DNA of 64,000 nt from Verrucomicrobiia bacterium (GCA_020849895.1 JADZFN010000003.1:23731-87730); one strand, 5' to 3'; shown: positions 16,288 through 25,866, counted from the first letter of the stretch. The notes: generated by a model from the sequence alone, not told the origin. Numbers and translations are program-made.

Positions 16288-17889
16288 CTAGAGTTTTACC
16301 ACCTTGACCCAGTGGATGGTGGGATGGGTGGAAACCTCCTTGAGCACTTCGGCACTGGGTTCGGAATCGAGGTTGAGCGCGGTGACTGCGGGGCCGCCGA
16401 GCTTTTCTCGGGAAAGCGTCATGCTCGCGATGTTGATCTTGTGGTGGCCGAGGATGGTCCCGATGTGGCCGATGATGCCGGGGCGGTCGTCGTTGGCGAA
16501 GAGGAGGAGGACGCCTTCGGGGGCGGCCTCGACGGTGCGATCGTTGATGCGCACGATGCGCGGGTTGTCTGCGGAGCCGAAGAAGGTGGCGGTCATGCAG
16601 GCCGAATCCTTGCCGCGCTGGGCGCTCACCTGGAGAATCTCGGAGTAGCTGCCGAGGGCGCAGACGCGGTTCTCAACGATGCGGATGCCGAGAGCCGCCG
16701 CAGTGACCATGGCGTTGACGGGGTTGACGTCGCAGCCCGAGATGCGTTCGAGGAAACCCTTCACAACGAGGCGGGTGATCGGCTGGGTGTTCACCTCGCC
16801 GATGGCGCCGCTGTAGCTTACGGCGAGGTCCTCGACGCGGTCGGGGGCGAGTTGGGAGACCCCGCGCCCGAGGCGTTCGGCGAGCCGGAGCCAGGGGCGG
16901 ATGACGGCGAGGGTCCGGGCGTCCACATTCGGAACGTTGACGGCGTTGTGGACCTCGCCGCTGAGGAGGAAGTCGCGGATGGCCTCGGCGATCTCGATCC
17001 CGACGCTTTCCTGGGCCTCGTTGGTGGACGCGCCGAGGTGCGGGGTCATCACGACCTGCGGAAAGGCGCGGAGCGGGTGGTCGGCGGGTGGAGGCTCCTG
17101 CTCGAACACGTCGAGGGCGGCGGCAGCGACTTTGCCTTCGCGGAGCGCGTCGGCGAGCGCCGCCTCGTCCACGATCCCGCCTCGGGCGCAGTTGATGACG
17201 CGGACGCCCTTTTTCATCTTCGCAAAAGCGTCGCGCCCGACCATGGCCTTGGTGCGTTCGGAAAGCGGCATGTGGACGGTGATCACGTCGGCGCGCGCGA
17301 AGAGGTCGTCGAGCTCGACCATTTCGACCTGGAGACTGCGCGCCCGGGAGAGCGAAGTGAAGGGGTCGTGGGCGAGGACGCGCATCCCGAAGGCGATGGC
17401 GCGGCGGGCGAACTCGCTGCCGATGCGCCCGAGGCCGATGATGCCGAGAGTCTTGTTGTAGATCTCGACACCGGTGAAGCTCTTGCGGTCCCATTTTCCA
17501 TCGCGCATCGAGGCGTGCGCCTGCGGGATGCAGCGCGCCATCGAGAGCATGAGGGAGAAGGCGTGCTCGGCGGTGGAGATCGTGTTGCCGCCCGGGGTGT
17601 TCATCACGATCACCCCGCGTTCGGTGGCGGCGTCCACGTCCACGTTATCCACGCCGACGCCGGCGCGGCCGATCACCTTCAGACGCGGCGCGGCGGCGAT
17701 GGCGGCGCGACCCACCTTCGTCTGGCTGCGCACGACGAGCGCGTCGAACCCGGAAATCTCGGCGACGAGCTCGGTCTCTTTCATGGGCGGCTTCACCACG
17801 ATCTCGAAGGAAGGCTCGGCGCTCATCACCTCCACGCCCCGGGGAGAGACGTGGTCGAGGACCAAGATGCGAGATTTTTTGGCGCTCAT
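16288..17889 (-). CDS. serA: D-3-phosphoglycerate dehydrogenase
   Basis: This enzyme oxidises 3-phosphoglycerate in the first committed step of serine biosynthesis. It is the long SerA type: 533 residues with a catalytic/NAD domain (GLGRIGSEFARR), active-site Arg in CARGGIVDE and His in MTPHLGAST, followed by an ASB (intervening) domain and a C-terminal ACT domain (LLLFANDDRPGIIGHIGTIL). The ACT domain implies allosteric control, usually by serine. No other serine-pathway gene is nearby. Confidence 0.95.
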   Translation of the reverse strand: MSAKKSRILVLDHVSPRGVEVMSAEPSFEIVVKPPMKETELVAEISGFDALVVRSQTKVGRAAIAAAPRLKVIGRAGVGVDNVDVDAATERGVIVMNTPGGNTISTAEHAFSLMLSMARCIPQAHASMRDGKWDRKSFTGVEIYNKTLGIIGLGRIGSEFARRAIAFGMRVLAHDPFTSLSRARSLQVEMVELDDLFARADVITVHMPLSERTKAMVGRDAFAKMKKGVRVINCARGGIVDEAALADALREGKVAAAALDVFEQEPPPADHPLRAFPQVVMTPHLGASTNEAQESVGIEIAEAIRDFLLSGEVHNAVNVPNVDARTLAVIRPWLRLAERLGRGVSQLAPDRVEDLAVSYSGAIGEVNTQPITRLVVKGFLERISGCDVNPVNAMVTAAALGIRIVENRVCALGSYSEILQVSAQRGKDSACMTATFFGSADNPRIVRINDRTVEAAPEGVLLLFANDDRPGIIGHIGTILGHHKINIASMTLSREKLGGPAVTALNLDSEPSAEVLKEVSTHPTIHWVKVVKL

Positions 17890-17980
17890 AGGACCACTAT
17901 GCTATTTCAGGAATGCCGCCTTCCGCCAGCTTCGTTTTGAGATCGGCGAACCGACGCGAACGAGCCTGCCGAAGGCGGAA

Positions 17981-19150
17981 TCAGGACCTCATCCGCGACC
18001 GTGACGATCGCGTACTCCCCTCTTCACGCGCGACGCGCACGCCGATCCCGCAGAGGACCTCATAGGAGATCGTTCCGATTTGCTCCGCAATTTCGCGCGC
18101 GGTGATTTCCTCTCCGCCCTGCCGCCCGATGAGGACCGCTTCGTCGCCCCAGCGCGCGTCCGGAACGCGGGAGAGATCCACCATGGTCATGTCCATCGTC
18201 ACCCGCCCGAGGATCGGACAGCGAAAACCCCCGACGAGAACCGATCCGAGATTGGAAAGCTTCCGAGACACTCCGTCGGCGTAGCCCGCGGCGAGCACAC
18301 CGACGCGCATCCGCCTCGGCGCGCGGAAGGTCCCTCCGTAGCTGATCGCTGTTCCTTTCGGCACGTCGCGGATTAGCGCCACGCGCGTTTTCCACACGAG
18401 CGCCGGCCGGAGCGCCTCCCCTCCCAGCCGCCGCCGCCATGCGGCGGCGGGTTCGCCCAGTCCATAGAGCGCAAGGCCGGGGCGCGCGTAAGTGAGACGG
18501 CCGTTCGGATCAAGGTTCGCCACCGCGGCGCTGTTGTGGATATGGAGCGCGCCGACGTCCAACCCTTGCCGCTCCAACTCCTCGACGGGCTGCAGCAGAC
18601 GCGCGAGCTGACGCCGGCATTCGGCGGGATCCGCTTCCGCCCGGGCCATGTGCGAGAAAAGCCCCGCGGCGCACACCCGATGCGAACGGGCAACCTCCAT
18701 GAAGAGTTGTACGGCTTCCTCCGTCCGGCAACCGATCCGGCCCATCCCCGTGTCCACCTTGAGGTGAATGGTCGCTGTCGCGCCCGCCCGCGCCGCAGCA
18801 CGTTCGATCCGCTGCAATTCCTCGCGGTCGGAAAGCGCGAAAATCACTCCCCGCCGCCGAACCGCCCATTCGATTTCTCCGGGCACGGTCGGCCCTGCGA
18901 GAAGCGCCATCGCCCGGGGCACGGCGCGGAGCAACGCCTCCGCTTCGGTCGCATTCGCCACGAGGAATATTCGCACCCCCCGCGTCGCAAGAAAACGCGA
19001 GGTTTCGGCGAGGCCGTGTCCGTAGGCGTTCGCCTTGACCACCCCCATGATCTCACACCCGCGCGGCAGGAGCGAACGGATCCTCGACAGATTATGTCGA
19101 AACGCCGAGAGGTCCACCTCCGTCCAGCAGCGTAACGCGGGAGGTTTCAT
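17981..19150 (-). CDS. alr: alanine racemase
   Basis: This PLP-dependent enzyme interconverts L- and D-alanine, supplying D-Ala for peptidoglycan. It has 389 residues with the fold-type III barrel, the PLP lysine in VVKANAYGHG, and the C-terminal catalytic-base region GTAISYGGTF. The CPILGRVTMDMTMVDL block is a family signature. I chose the ATG at 19150 (MKPPALRCWTEVDLSA), since the conserved domain begins directly after it. The last 12 residues are Ser/Arg-rich. It is 117 bases downstream of the phosphofructokinase gene and co-directional. Confidence 0.94.
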   Translation of the reverse strand: MKPPALRCWTEVDLSAFRHNLSRIRSLLPRGCEIMGVVKANAYGHGLAETSRFLATRGVRIFLVANATEAEALLRAVPRAMALLAGPTVPGEIEWAVRRRGVIFALSDREELQRIERAAARAGATATIHLKVDTGMGRIGCRTEEAVQLFMEVARSHRVCAAGLFSHMARAEADPAECRRQLARLLQPVEELERQGLDVGALHIHNSAAVANLDPNGRLTYARPGLALYGLGEPAAAWRRRLGGEALRPALVWKTRVALIRDVPKGTAISYGGTFRAPRRMRVGVLAAGYADGVSRKLSNLGSVLVGGFRCPILGRVTMDMTMVDLSRVPDARWGDEAVLIGRQGGEEITAREIAEQIGTISYEVLCGIGVRVAREEGSTRSSRSRMRS

Positions 19151-19267
19151 CGGAATCCGGCCGGCGGCGCGACTCGGACGCTTCCATTGGCGCCTCGAGT
19201 TTCCTGACGCCACCGGGCGCATTCGGTCCGCATTTTTTGAAGCTGCGAAGGGCCCATGTTTTTCCGG

Positions 19268-20359
19268 CTAATCTCCAAGGCTGATCCCGAGGTCTCTGGC
19301 CGTTTGGACTAGGTCGCCGTCCACGGGAACCGTCTTCAGCCGCCCCACCGCCTGTTCGATCGGCACGGAAACCGTGGTGGGAGGTTTCAACGCCACCATC
19401 CGCCCGAAACCGCCCTCAGCGATGAGGCGCACGGCCGCCGCGCCGAAACGCGTGCAGAGGAGCCGGTCGAAACACGTCGGGCCCCCGCCGCGTTGGAGAT
19501 GACCGAGCACGCAAACGCGCGCCTCCTTCCCTGTCCGCTTTGCGATCTCCTCCGCGACGACGGCGCCGATTCCGCCGAGGCGCGTTTCTCGGTCGCCGCA
19601 CGGGGCGTCCTGCGTGACGAATTCGCCGCCCGCCTCGCGCGCGCCTTCCGCCGCGACGACCAGCGTGAAGCGTTTGCCCGACTTTTCCCGAGACGCCACC
19701 TGCGCGCAAATCCGGTCGTAGCGGAACGGAATCTCCGGGATCAGGATCACGTCGCCTCCTCCGGCGATCCCCGCGCTGATCGCGATCCAACCCGCGTAAC
19801 GCCCCATCACCTCGAGCACCATCACCCGGTCGTGGCTCTTCGCGGTGGTGTGGAGGCGGTCGAGCGCGTCGGTCGCGCACGCCACCGCCGAGTCGAAACC
19901 AAACGTGATCACGGTCGCTTCGAGGTCGTTGTCAATGGTCTTGGGCACCCCCACGACCGGCATCCCGTGCCGGAAAAGCTGGAGCGCGATGCTGAGCGTC
20001 CCGTCTCCGCCGACGACCACGAGCGCCTTGAGGCCGAGGGCTTCGAAAGACGCCTTCGCGGCCGCGATCACTTCCGCCGGGATCTCGTGCGCGTTGCCAA
20101 GCCCCGTCTTCGCCGCGAACGGCCCGCGATTCGACGTCCCGAGGATCGTTCCGCCCGAGGTGAGCAGGCCGTCCATTTTCTGGTAATCGAGCGGCATCGT
20201 ACGAACCGGCGCGAGCATCCCGTTGAAGCCGCCGAGGATGCCGAGCGTTTCCCAACCGCGTTTCGCGGCCGCCTTGACCACCGCTCGGACCACGGCGTTG
20301 AGCCCGGGGCAGTCTCCGCCTCCAGTCAGAATTCCGATGCGCGTCCTGGGGGCGTTCAT
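19268..20359 (-). CDS. pfkA: 6-phosphofructokinase (group III/mixed type, probably ATP-dependent)
   Basis: Phosphorylates fructose-6-phosphate at C1 in glycolysis. It has 363 residues; the start MNAPRTRIGILTGGGDCPG fits the family. The phosphoryl-donor loop reads GGDGT, keeping the Gly of ATP-using enzymes, while the next catalytic motif is PKTIDND, with the Lys found in PPi-type and actinobacterial ATP-type (group III) enzymes. That pairing usually means ATP use, but assay data differ between members, so the donor should be left open. Substrate motifs MGRYAGW and LGHLQRGG are intact. Confidence 0.9.
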   Translation of the reverse strand: MNAPRTRIGILTGGGDCPGLNAVVRAVVKAAAKRGWETLGILGGFNGMLAPVRTMPLDYQKMDGLLTSGGTILGTSNRGPFAAKTGLGNAHEIPAEVIAAAKASFEALGLKALVVVGGDGTLSIALQLFRHGMPVVGVPKTIDNDLEATVITFGFDSAVACATDALDRLHTTAKSHDRVMVLEVMGRYAGWIAISAGIAGGGDVILIPEIPFRYDRICAQVASREKSGKRFTLVVAAEGAREAGGEFVTQDAPCGDRETRLGGIGAVVAEEIAKRTGKEARVCVLGHLQRGGGPTCFDRLLCTRFGAAAVRLIAEGGFGRMVALKPPTTVSVPIEQAVGRLKTVPVDGDLVQTARDLGISLGD

Positions 20360-20496
20360 GCGTGCCTTTTCCGTGCGCATTTCACTCCGGTATCTCCGCC
20401 GACGCAAGAACGGTCCCGCCCCGACCCTTCGTCCGCGTCTTTCCTCGACAGCACTTTTTCGTCCCGTTATTTTCTCCGCGCCACGCGCCATCCGCC

Positions 20497-21381
20497 ATGC
20501 GCGCCCGTCCCAAAATTCTCGATTTTCCTCCCCCCCGCATGGAGGGGGATTGGTGGAAGGACCGCATCCTGTGCGGCAACGCCCTCGACATCCTCCGCGC
20601 GATGCCCGCGGCGTCGGTCCATCTCGCGATCACGTCGCCCCCTTACAACGTCGGCCTCGATTACGACCGCCATGACGACCGCCGGCCGTACGAGGAATAT
20701 TTGAGGTGGCTCGCGCCGTTTTGGGCCGAACTCAAGCGGGTGCTGGTTTCCGGCGGCCGCTTCGCCCTCAACGTCGCGCCCACCAGCATCAAGGACTTCC
20801 GTCCCATCCATTACGACATGGCCGCCCAGCTCCGCGGACTCGGTTTCCTCATGCGCACGGAGATCCTCTGGTACAAGCAAACCATGCGGAGGCGCACGGC
20901 GTGGGGCTCCTTTCGCAGGCCCAGCAACCCGCACATCGTTCCCAGCTGGGAGTACGTCCTCGTTTTCTCCAAGGACTCGTGGGTCCTCCCCGGCGACAAA
21001 GCGAACGCCGACATCACCGGCGAGGAGTTCATCGCGTTCTCCGACGGCTTCTGGCCGATCTCACCCGAAAAGCGCGGACGTCAACCGTTTCTCGACGGCC
21101 TCTACCCTTCCCGCAGGGGGCGGAAAAATCCGAAAAAGAAAAAAGAGGGCCATCCCGCGCCGTTTCCCGAGGAGCTCATCTATCGGCTGGTAAAATTCTA
21201 CAGTTGGCGTGGGAACGTGGTGCTCGACCCGTTCGGCGGCACCGGCACGGTCGCCGCCGTCGCCGCGCGAACCGGCCGTCACTACGTGCATCTCGACCTC
21301 TCCAAAAAATACTGTGAAATCGCTGCCGCCCGCCTCGGAGGCGGAGTCAGTCGGCGAGACGGAAGTCCACTTGCTTCTTGA
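20497..21381 (+). CDS. orphan DNA methyltransferase (N4-cytosine/N6-adenine, beta class)
   Basis: A 294-residue SAM-dependent site-specific DNA methyltransferase. Catalytic motif IV, TSPPYNVG (46-53), precedes the SAM-binding motif I, DPFGGTGTVA, near the C-terminus. This is the beta-class order, with the target-recognition region between them. The SPPY form favours N4-cytosine but does not exclude N6-adenine. A basic stretch (RRGRKNPKKKKEG) may contact DNA. No restriction endonuclease is adjacent, so it is an orphan, perhaps epigenetic. Its last 35 bases overlap the 3' end of rnr on the other strand. The ATG at 20497 was chosen; MEGDWW at codon 15 is an alternative. Confidence 0.88.
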   Translation: MRARPKILDFPPPRMEGDWWKDRILCGNALDILRAMPAASVHLAITSPPYNVGLDYDRHDDRRPYEEYLRWLAPFWAELKRVLVSGGRFALNVAPTSIKDFRPIHYDMAAQLRGLGFLMRTEILWYKQTMRRRTAWGSFRRPSNPHIVPSWEYVLVFSKDSWVLPGDKANADITGEEFIAFSDGFWPISPEKRGRQPFLDGLYPSRRGRKNPKKKKEGHPAPFPEELIYRLVKFYSWRGNVVLDPFGGTGTVAAVAARTGRHYVHLDLSKKYCEIAAARLGGGVSRRDGSPLAS

Positions 21382-23548
21382 AGCGGTCCACGCGGACGAC
21401 GGTGACGCGGACGGGCTGCCCCGCGTGGAGGACGCGTCGGGTGCGGCGGCCGGTCATGCGCTGACGCGCGGCGTCGAACCGGTAGAAATCGTTCTCCATG
21501 GCGGAGACGCGAATGAGGCCTGAGACCATGAACTCGGGGAGCTCGACGAAAAGCCCGAAGTTGCGGACGTCGGTGATCACGGCGGCGAAGGTCTCGAAGC
21601 GGCGCTCGGAAAGCTGACGCTCGAAGAACTCGATGATCTTCATGCGTACGACCTCTTTTTCCGCCTCGTCGGCGACGCGTTCGGCGGCGGAACAATGCTC
21701 GGCGATCTCGCCGAGCGCGCCGCTGCCGGAGCCAGTGCCCTTCGCGCCGAGCGCGCGGCGCAGAGCGCGGTGGACGACGAGGTCGGCGTAGCGACGGATG
21801 GGGCTGGTGAAGTGGGCGTAGTCGGACTTGGCGAGGCCGTAATGGCCCAGCGGCCGGACGTCGTAGCGCGCACGTTTGAGCGAACGCAGCAGGTTCATCT
21901 TGATCAGAGATTCCTCCGGCGCGCCCGCGATGCGCTTGAGGAGCTTCTGGATCTCGCCGCGGACGTTCGGGTCGCCGAGGGGATGCCCGCAGGCGCGCGC
22001 GAGCTCGCGCCAGTCTTCCAGCTTCTCGGGATCGGGGTCCTCATGGACGCGGTGGACGCAGGGCGCCTCGCGTCGGCGCGCTTCGGAGGCAACCGCCTCG
22101 TTCGCGAGAAGCATGAACTCCTCGACAAGCTGGTGGGAGGCGTCGTTCTCCACCTTCTCAATCTTCACGGGGACGCCGCGCGCGTCGCAGCGGACCTTGA
22201 CCTCGGGGAAATCGAGGTCGAGCGATCCTTCGGCGAAACGCCGAGCGCGCAGCCGGGAGGCGAGGCCCCAGAGGTCCCGGATCAGTTGGACGGTCGCCGG
22301 CGGAAGCCCGACGGGCGGCGCCGTCCTTTTCGGATCGAGCGCGGCATAGGCCTGGCGATAGGTGAGCCGCGCGGACGAGCGGATGATCGAAGGTTCGAAA
22401 CGCCGCGCGAGGACGCGTGCGGCGTCATCCATCTCGAAGAAGACGCTGAACGCAAGGCGGTCCTCGCGCTCGACAAGCGAACAGATCCCGTTCGAGAGGC
22501 GCGGAGGCAGCATCGGAATCACGCGGTCCGGGAGATAGACGCTGTTGCCGCGGAGACGGGCTTCGCGATCGAGCGGGCTGCCCGGCGTCACGTAGTGGCT
22601 GACGTCGGCGATATGGACGCCCGCGAGCCAGCGGCCGTTCGAGAGGCGCTTGAGCGACAGCGCATCGTCGTGGTCGCGCGCGTCGTCGGGATCAATGGTC
22701 ACGACCTGCTCGCGACGCCAGTCGGTCCGGCGCGCGATTTCTTCGGGAGCCACGCGATCGGGCGCCGCGTCGGCCTGACGAACCGCTTCGGCGGGGAATT
22801 CGGTGCGGAGGCCGTATTTACGCAGCACGGCGACGCTGTCAAGGCGCGGATCGTCCGAGGGGCCGATCACCTCGGCGATCACGCCTTCGGGATTGACGTG
22901 ACGGTTGGTCCATTCGCTGAGGCGGACAACGACGCGGTCGCCCGCCTTGGCGCGAGCGCGGGATTTCTGGAGGTCCACGTAGATGTCGCGACCGAGACGG
23001 GGATCGTCGGGAACGACGTGGTGGAACCTCGGACCGCGCTGGAGGACGCCGAGGACCTCGGCATTGGCGCGTTCAAGGATGCGGATGACGTGCCCGCGGC
23101 GGCGCGGCCCGCGCGTGTCGTCGCGCGCGGCGCTGCCGGCCTCGGCGTGGAGGCGGGCCACGACGCGGTCGCCGTGCATGGCCGTACCGGTGTCCTCGGC
23201 GGACACGAAGACGTCTCCAGCGGGCGCCGCGCCGGCGGCGGGTTCGGGAACGACGAAGCCGAAGCCGCGCTCGTTCATCTCGATGCAGCCGGTGACGAGA
23301 TCGGCCTGGGAGGGGAGGACGAGGCGGTCGCGCCGGACGCGGACGATGACGCCTTCCCGGACGAGGGCGTCCACGGCGCGGCGCGCGCCTTCGCGTTCAG
23401 GAGGAGGGATGCGGAGGCGTTCGACGAGCTCGCTCACGCGGAGCGGCGGGCATCCCGGGCGGGCGAGGTGTTGTTGGATTCGCGCCTTGAGGCGGGTAAG
23501 CTTGGGATTCAAACGACGCGGCGAAAAAATGCGCCGCCACGGATTCAT
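21347..23548 (-). CDS. rnr: ribonuclease R (RNB-family 3'-5' exoribonuclease)
   Basis: A processive 3'-5' exoribonuclease that degrades structured RNA, 733 residues. The order is an N-terminal winged HTH (VSELVERLRIPP), two cold-shock domains (GFGFVVPEP), the RNB catalytic domain with the Asp cluster in TIDPDDARDHDDALS, and a C-terminal S1 domain (GLFVELPEFMVSGLIRVSAM). The ATG at 23548 has a G-rich ribosome site (AGGGGAGGG) 8 bases upstream and is preferred to the TTG at 23572. Its start lies 5 bases from the start codon of the divergent HExxH gene, and its 3' end overlaps the methyltransferase gene. Confidence 0.95.
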   Translation of the reverse strand: MNPWRRIFSPRRLNPKLTRLKARIQQHLARPGCPPLRVSELVERLRIPPPEREGARRAVDALVREGVIVRVRRDRLVLPSQADLVTGCIEMNERGFGFVVPEPAAGAAPAGDVFVSAEDTGTAMHGDRVVARLHAEAGSAARDDTRGPRRRGHVIRILERANAEVLGVLQRGPRFHHVVPDDPRLGRDIYVDLQKSRARAKAGDRVVVRLSEWTNRHVNPEGVIAEVIGPSDDPRLDSVAVLRKYGLRTEFPAEAVRQADAAPDRVAPEEIARRTDWRREQVVTIDPDDARDHDDALSLKRLSNGRWLAGVHIADVSHYVTPGSPLDREARLRGNSVYLPDRVIPMLPPRLSNGICSLVEREDRLAFSVFFEMDDAARVLARRFEPSIIRSSARLTYRQAYAALDPKRTAPPVGLPPATVQLIRDLWGLASRLRARRFAEGSLDLDFPEVKVRCDARGVPVKIEKVENDASHQLVEEFMLLANEAVASEARRREAPCVHRVHEDPDPEKLEDWRELARACGHPLGDPNVRGEIQKLLKRIAGAPEESLIKMNLLRSLKRARYDVRPLGHYGLAKSDYAHFTSPIRRYADLVVHRALRRALGAKGTGSGSGALGEIAEHCSAAERVADEAEKEVVRMKIIEFFERQLSERRFETFAAVITDVRNFGLFVELPEFMVSGLIRVSAMENDFYRFDAARQRMTGRRTRRVLHAGQPVRVTVVRVDRFKKQVDFRLAD

Positions 23549-23553
23549 ACGCC

Positions 23554-24987
23554 ATGCCCTCCCCTTTCCCAAGAGGATTCCTTCGCCGTGCGATAATCCT
23601 GACGGTGTTCATCCTCTCGGTCGTGGCAGCGTGGCACGCGTGGCGGACGGAGATGCTCGCGCTTTGGAGGCAGCAGGAAGCGGAGCTCGCGCGGGATCTG
23701 GACCATCTCGCGCGCCGCAATCGGGCGATGCGCGAGCGGCTGGAGCGGGAACACGCGGCGAAAACCGCTCCGCAGATCTTCGCGCTGATCGAGGAAACCA
23801 TGTCGGAAATCCGCGGCCTGCCCCTGAAGCGGCCGATGGCCTATCGTTCCACGTCGCGTCGGATGCTGCGCGAGGAGATCGCTGCGAGAATGAGCGCCCA
23901 ATACGGAGATGACGCGTTGCGCGATTACCAGAGCGCACTCGTCCGCATGCGGCTACTCCCCGACGGGATCCATCTCTCCGGCATGATCGTCGAACTGCTT
24001 TCGGAACAGATCGCCGCCTTCTACGACACCGAGAGCCACGAGCTCCGCGTGTTTGAAGGATTGAACCTGAATCGCGCCTCGGAACGGATGATCGTGGCGC
24101 ACGAGACGATTCACGCCCTGCAGGACCAGAACTTCAACCTCGCCGCCCTCGCCCTGCGTCACAAGGGCCACGACGATCTCACCCTCGCGGCTGCCGCGCT
24201 CGTCGAGGGGGATGCCAACTACCACATGCGGGTCTATCAGCGCGCGCGCTTCCGCGCGCGAAATCTCCTGGAAGATTTGGGATTCCTGTTCAGCCGCCAA
24301 ATGGGCAAGCTGCTTTCCGCCCCCGAGTTCCTCCGTCAGACGCTGCTGTTTCCTTATCAGGAGGGGCAGAAGTTTGTCGCTGCGCTGTATGCCTCCGGCG
24401 GCGTCGAGGCGGTCAACCGGGCTTACGCGCATCCGCCGCAGAGCACGGAACAGGTGTTGCATCCGGAAAAATATCTTTCCGGCAACGATCCTCCGAAACC
24501 GGTGGCGGTGGACCTCGCGCCCGGCGTCGGCTGGCGTTGGCTCCATGAAAACACGGTCGGAGAGCTCGGCCTCCGCGCGTTCTTCACGCCGCTCCTCGGT
24601 GTCGAACGCGCCGCGCGCGTGGCGGAAGGCTGGGGAGGCGATCGCTACGTCGTCTACGATGTGCGGACGCCCGCCGGCGGCTGGGTGCTCGTCTGGAAGA
24701 CGGTCTGGGACACGCCCGCCGACGCGCATGAGTTTTTTGACGCCATGGAAGCCGATTTCCGCGACCGCTTCGGCGCGCCTGAAACGGAAAAGGCGGCGAC
24801 CGCGAAGCGCGCCTCTTCCGCAGCGCTTTTCTATTCGTTCGCCAGCCAGAAGCAGGCGCTCGTGCTGCGGGAGGACGCCGTGATTCTGATGGACGCCCCC
24901 GACAGCGCCACCCTGCGCGGCGTGATGGCGCGCGCCGCCGGCGACCCGATGCCCGCTCCCGCTGTCGGGAGAAAGCCGCCCCTCTGA
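23554..24987 (+). CDS. membrane-anchored putative zinc metallopeptidase (HExxH)
   Basis: A 477-residue protein of unassigned family. One N-terminal membrane segment (residues 13-28, AIILTVFILSVVAAWH) is followed by a charged, probably coiled-coil stretch (33-75) and then a globular domain, likely periplasmic. Zinc-site evidence is VAHETIHALQDQ (His183, Glu184, His187) and, 31 residues later, LVEGDA (Glu218), the spacing of a gluzincin third ligand. Proteolysis is therefore plausible but the substrate is unknown. The first ATG (23554) is only 5 bases from the rnr start on the other strand and has a weak ribosome site; a GTG at 23605 would remove half the membrane segment. Confidence 0.75.
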   Translation: MPSPFPRGFLRRAIILTVFILSVVAAWHAWRTEMLALWRQQEAELARDLDHLARRNRAMRERLEREHAAKTAPQIFALIEETMSEIRGLPLKRPMAYRSTSRRMLREEIAARMSAQYGDDALRDYQSALVRMRLLPDGIHLSGMIVELLSEQIAAFYDTESHELRVFEGLNLNRASERMIVAHETIHALQDQNFNLAALALRHKGHDDLTLAAAALVEGDANYHMRVYQRARFRARNLLEDLGFLFSRQMGKLLSAPEFLRQTLLFPYQEGQKFVAALYASGGVEAVNRAYAHPPQSTEQVLHPEKYLSGNDPPKPVAVDLAPGVGWRWLHENTVGELGLRAFFTPLLGVERAARVAEGWGGDRYVVYDVRTPAGGWVLVWKTVWDTPADAHEFFDAMEADFRDRFGAPETEKAATAKRASSAALFYSFASQKQALVLREDAVILMDAPDSATLRGVMARAAGDPMPAPAVGRKPPL

Positions 24988-25005
24988 AGGCGCAAGACCC
25001 GGCGA

Positions 25006-25797
25006 TCAGGCGGCGGCGAGAGGCCACACGCCGTCCGCGCGCAAGGCGGGATGCGCGAAGGCGGGAGGCTTGAGTCGCGCGTCTATGCAGGGGTTCGGCG
25101 AACAGTCGTAGTCGCAGATGATCGCGCAACGGTTTTTGTCGGAGAGGTTTTTCTTCGACATGTGGAGCACGAGCGAGTGGAAGATGAGAAGTCCGCCCGG
25201 CTTCACGGGTACGGCGACGGCCTTGGACATATCTATGCGGGATTCCTCGACCTGAAGTTCGCGCGCCACGTGGGGGATGAGGCCGAGGCGGTGCGAACCG
25301 GGGACCGCCCAGATGCAGCCGTTTGCCTCCGTCGCGTCGTCGAGCGCCAGCCAGACGGTGACTTGGTTCGGCTCGTAGTTTCGCCAATAGGCGGCGTCCT
25401 GATGCCAGGGTTTGGCGGCGCCGCCGTTCGCCGGTTTAAACATCACCTTCGAAGAATGGAGATAGACCCCCGTGCCCATGACGTCCTGCATGCACTTCAC
25501 CATTTTCGGAGAGGTGAAGACCTCGAGCACTTCAGGGACGTGAAAGACCGCGCCCTGGATCTTGCGGAAAACGCCCGCCTCCTTGGCCGCCGCCTCCGCG
25601 TTGAAGCTGTCGCCTCCGACCTTTTCGAGGTTGAAGCCGTCCGCGTCTTTGGTCATCGAGCCGCGCGCGGCGCAAACACGCGCGATGCCGTCCTGGGTTC
25701 GGCGGATCTCGTCGGGAGCGAGGAAGCCGTTGAGGAGGAGATAGCCGTCACGGTCGTAGGCGGCGCGCTGTTCGGGAAGGAGGAAGGAGAGTTTCAT
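25006..25797 (-). CDS. phytanoyl-CoA dioxygenase (PhyH) family protein
   Basis: A 263-residue Fe(II)/2-oxoglutarate-dependent oxygenase of the PhyH family. The facial triad is His132 and Asp134 (KPWHQDAAYW) and a distal His, probably His212 (HSLVLHMSKKN). The following Arg in NRCAI would bind 2-oxoglutarate. PhyH proteins in this phylum are numerous and mostly uncharacterised, hydroxylating small molecules rather than phytanoyl-CoA, so no substrate is claimed. It is divergent from an AraC regulator over 96 bases, the usual sign of a regulated pair. The ATG at 25797 (MKLSFLLPEQ) fits the domain start. Confidence 0.88.
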   Translation of the reverse strand: MKLSFLLPEQRAAYDRDGYLLLNGFLAPDEIRRTQDGIARVCAARGSMTKDADGFNLEKVGGDSFNAEAAAKEAGVFRKIQGAVFHVPEVLEVFTSPKMVKCMQDVMGTGVYLHSSKVMFKPANGGAAKPWHQDAAYWRNYEPNQVTVWLALDDATEANGCIWAVPGSHRLGLIPHVARELQVEESRIDMSKAVAVPVKPGGLLIFHSLVLHMSKKNLSDKNRCAIICDYDCSPNPCIDARLKPPAFAHPALRADGVWPLAAA

Positions 25798-25866
25798 GTG
25801 GAAGCCAACCTCCCCGAGATCGCCGTGCGGCGCACCTTTTCCACCGCTCTTTGAGCTGTCTTTTTC

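Noticed and set aside
16120..17940. 606-codon plus-strand frame over serA
   Set aside because: Antisense shadow of serA with no family signature.
21695..23596. 633-codon plus-strand frame over rnr
   Set aside because: Antisense shadow of rnr, with low-complexity Glu/Ala/Gly composition.
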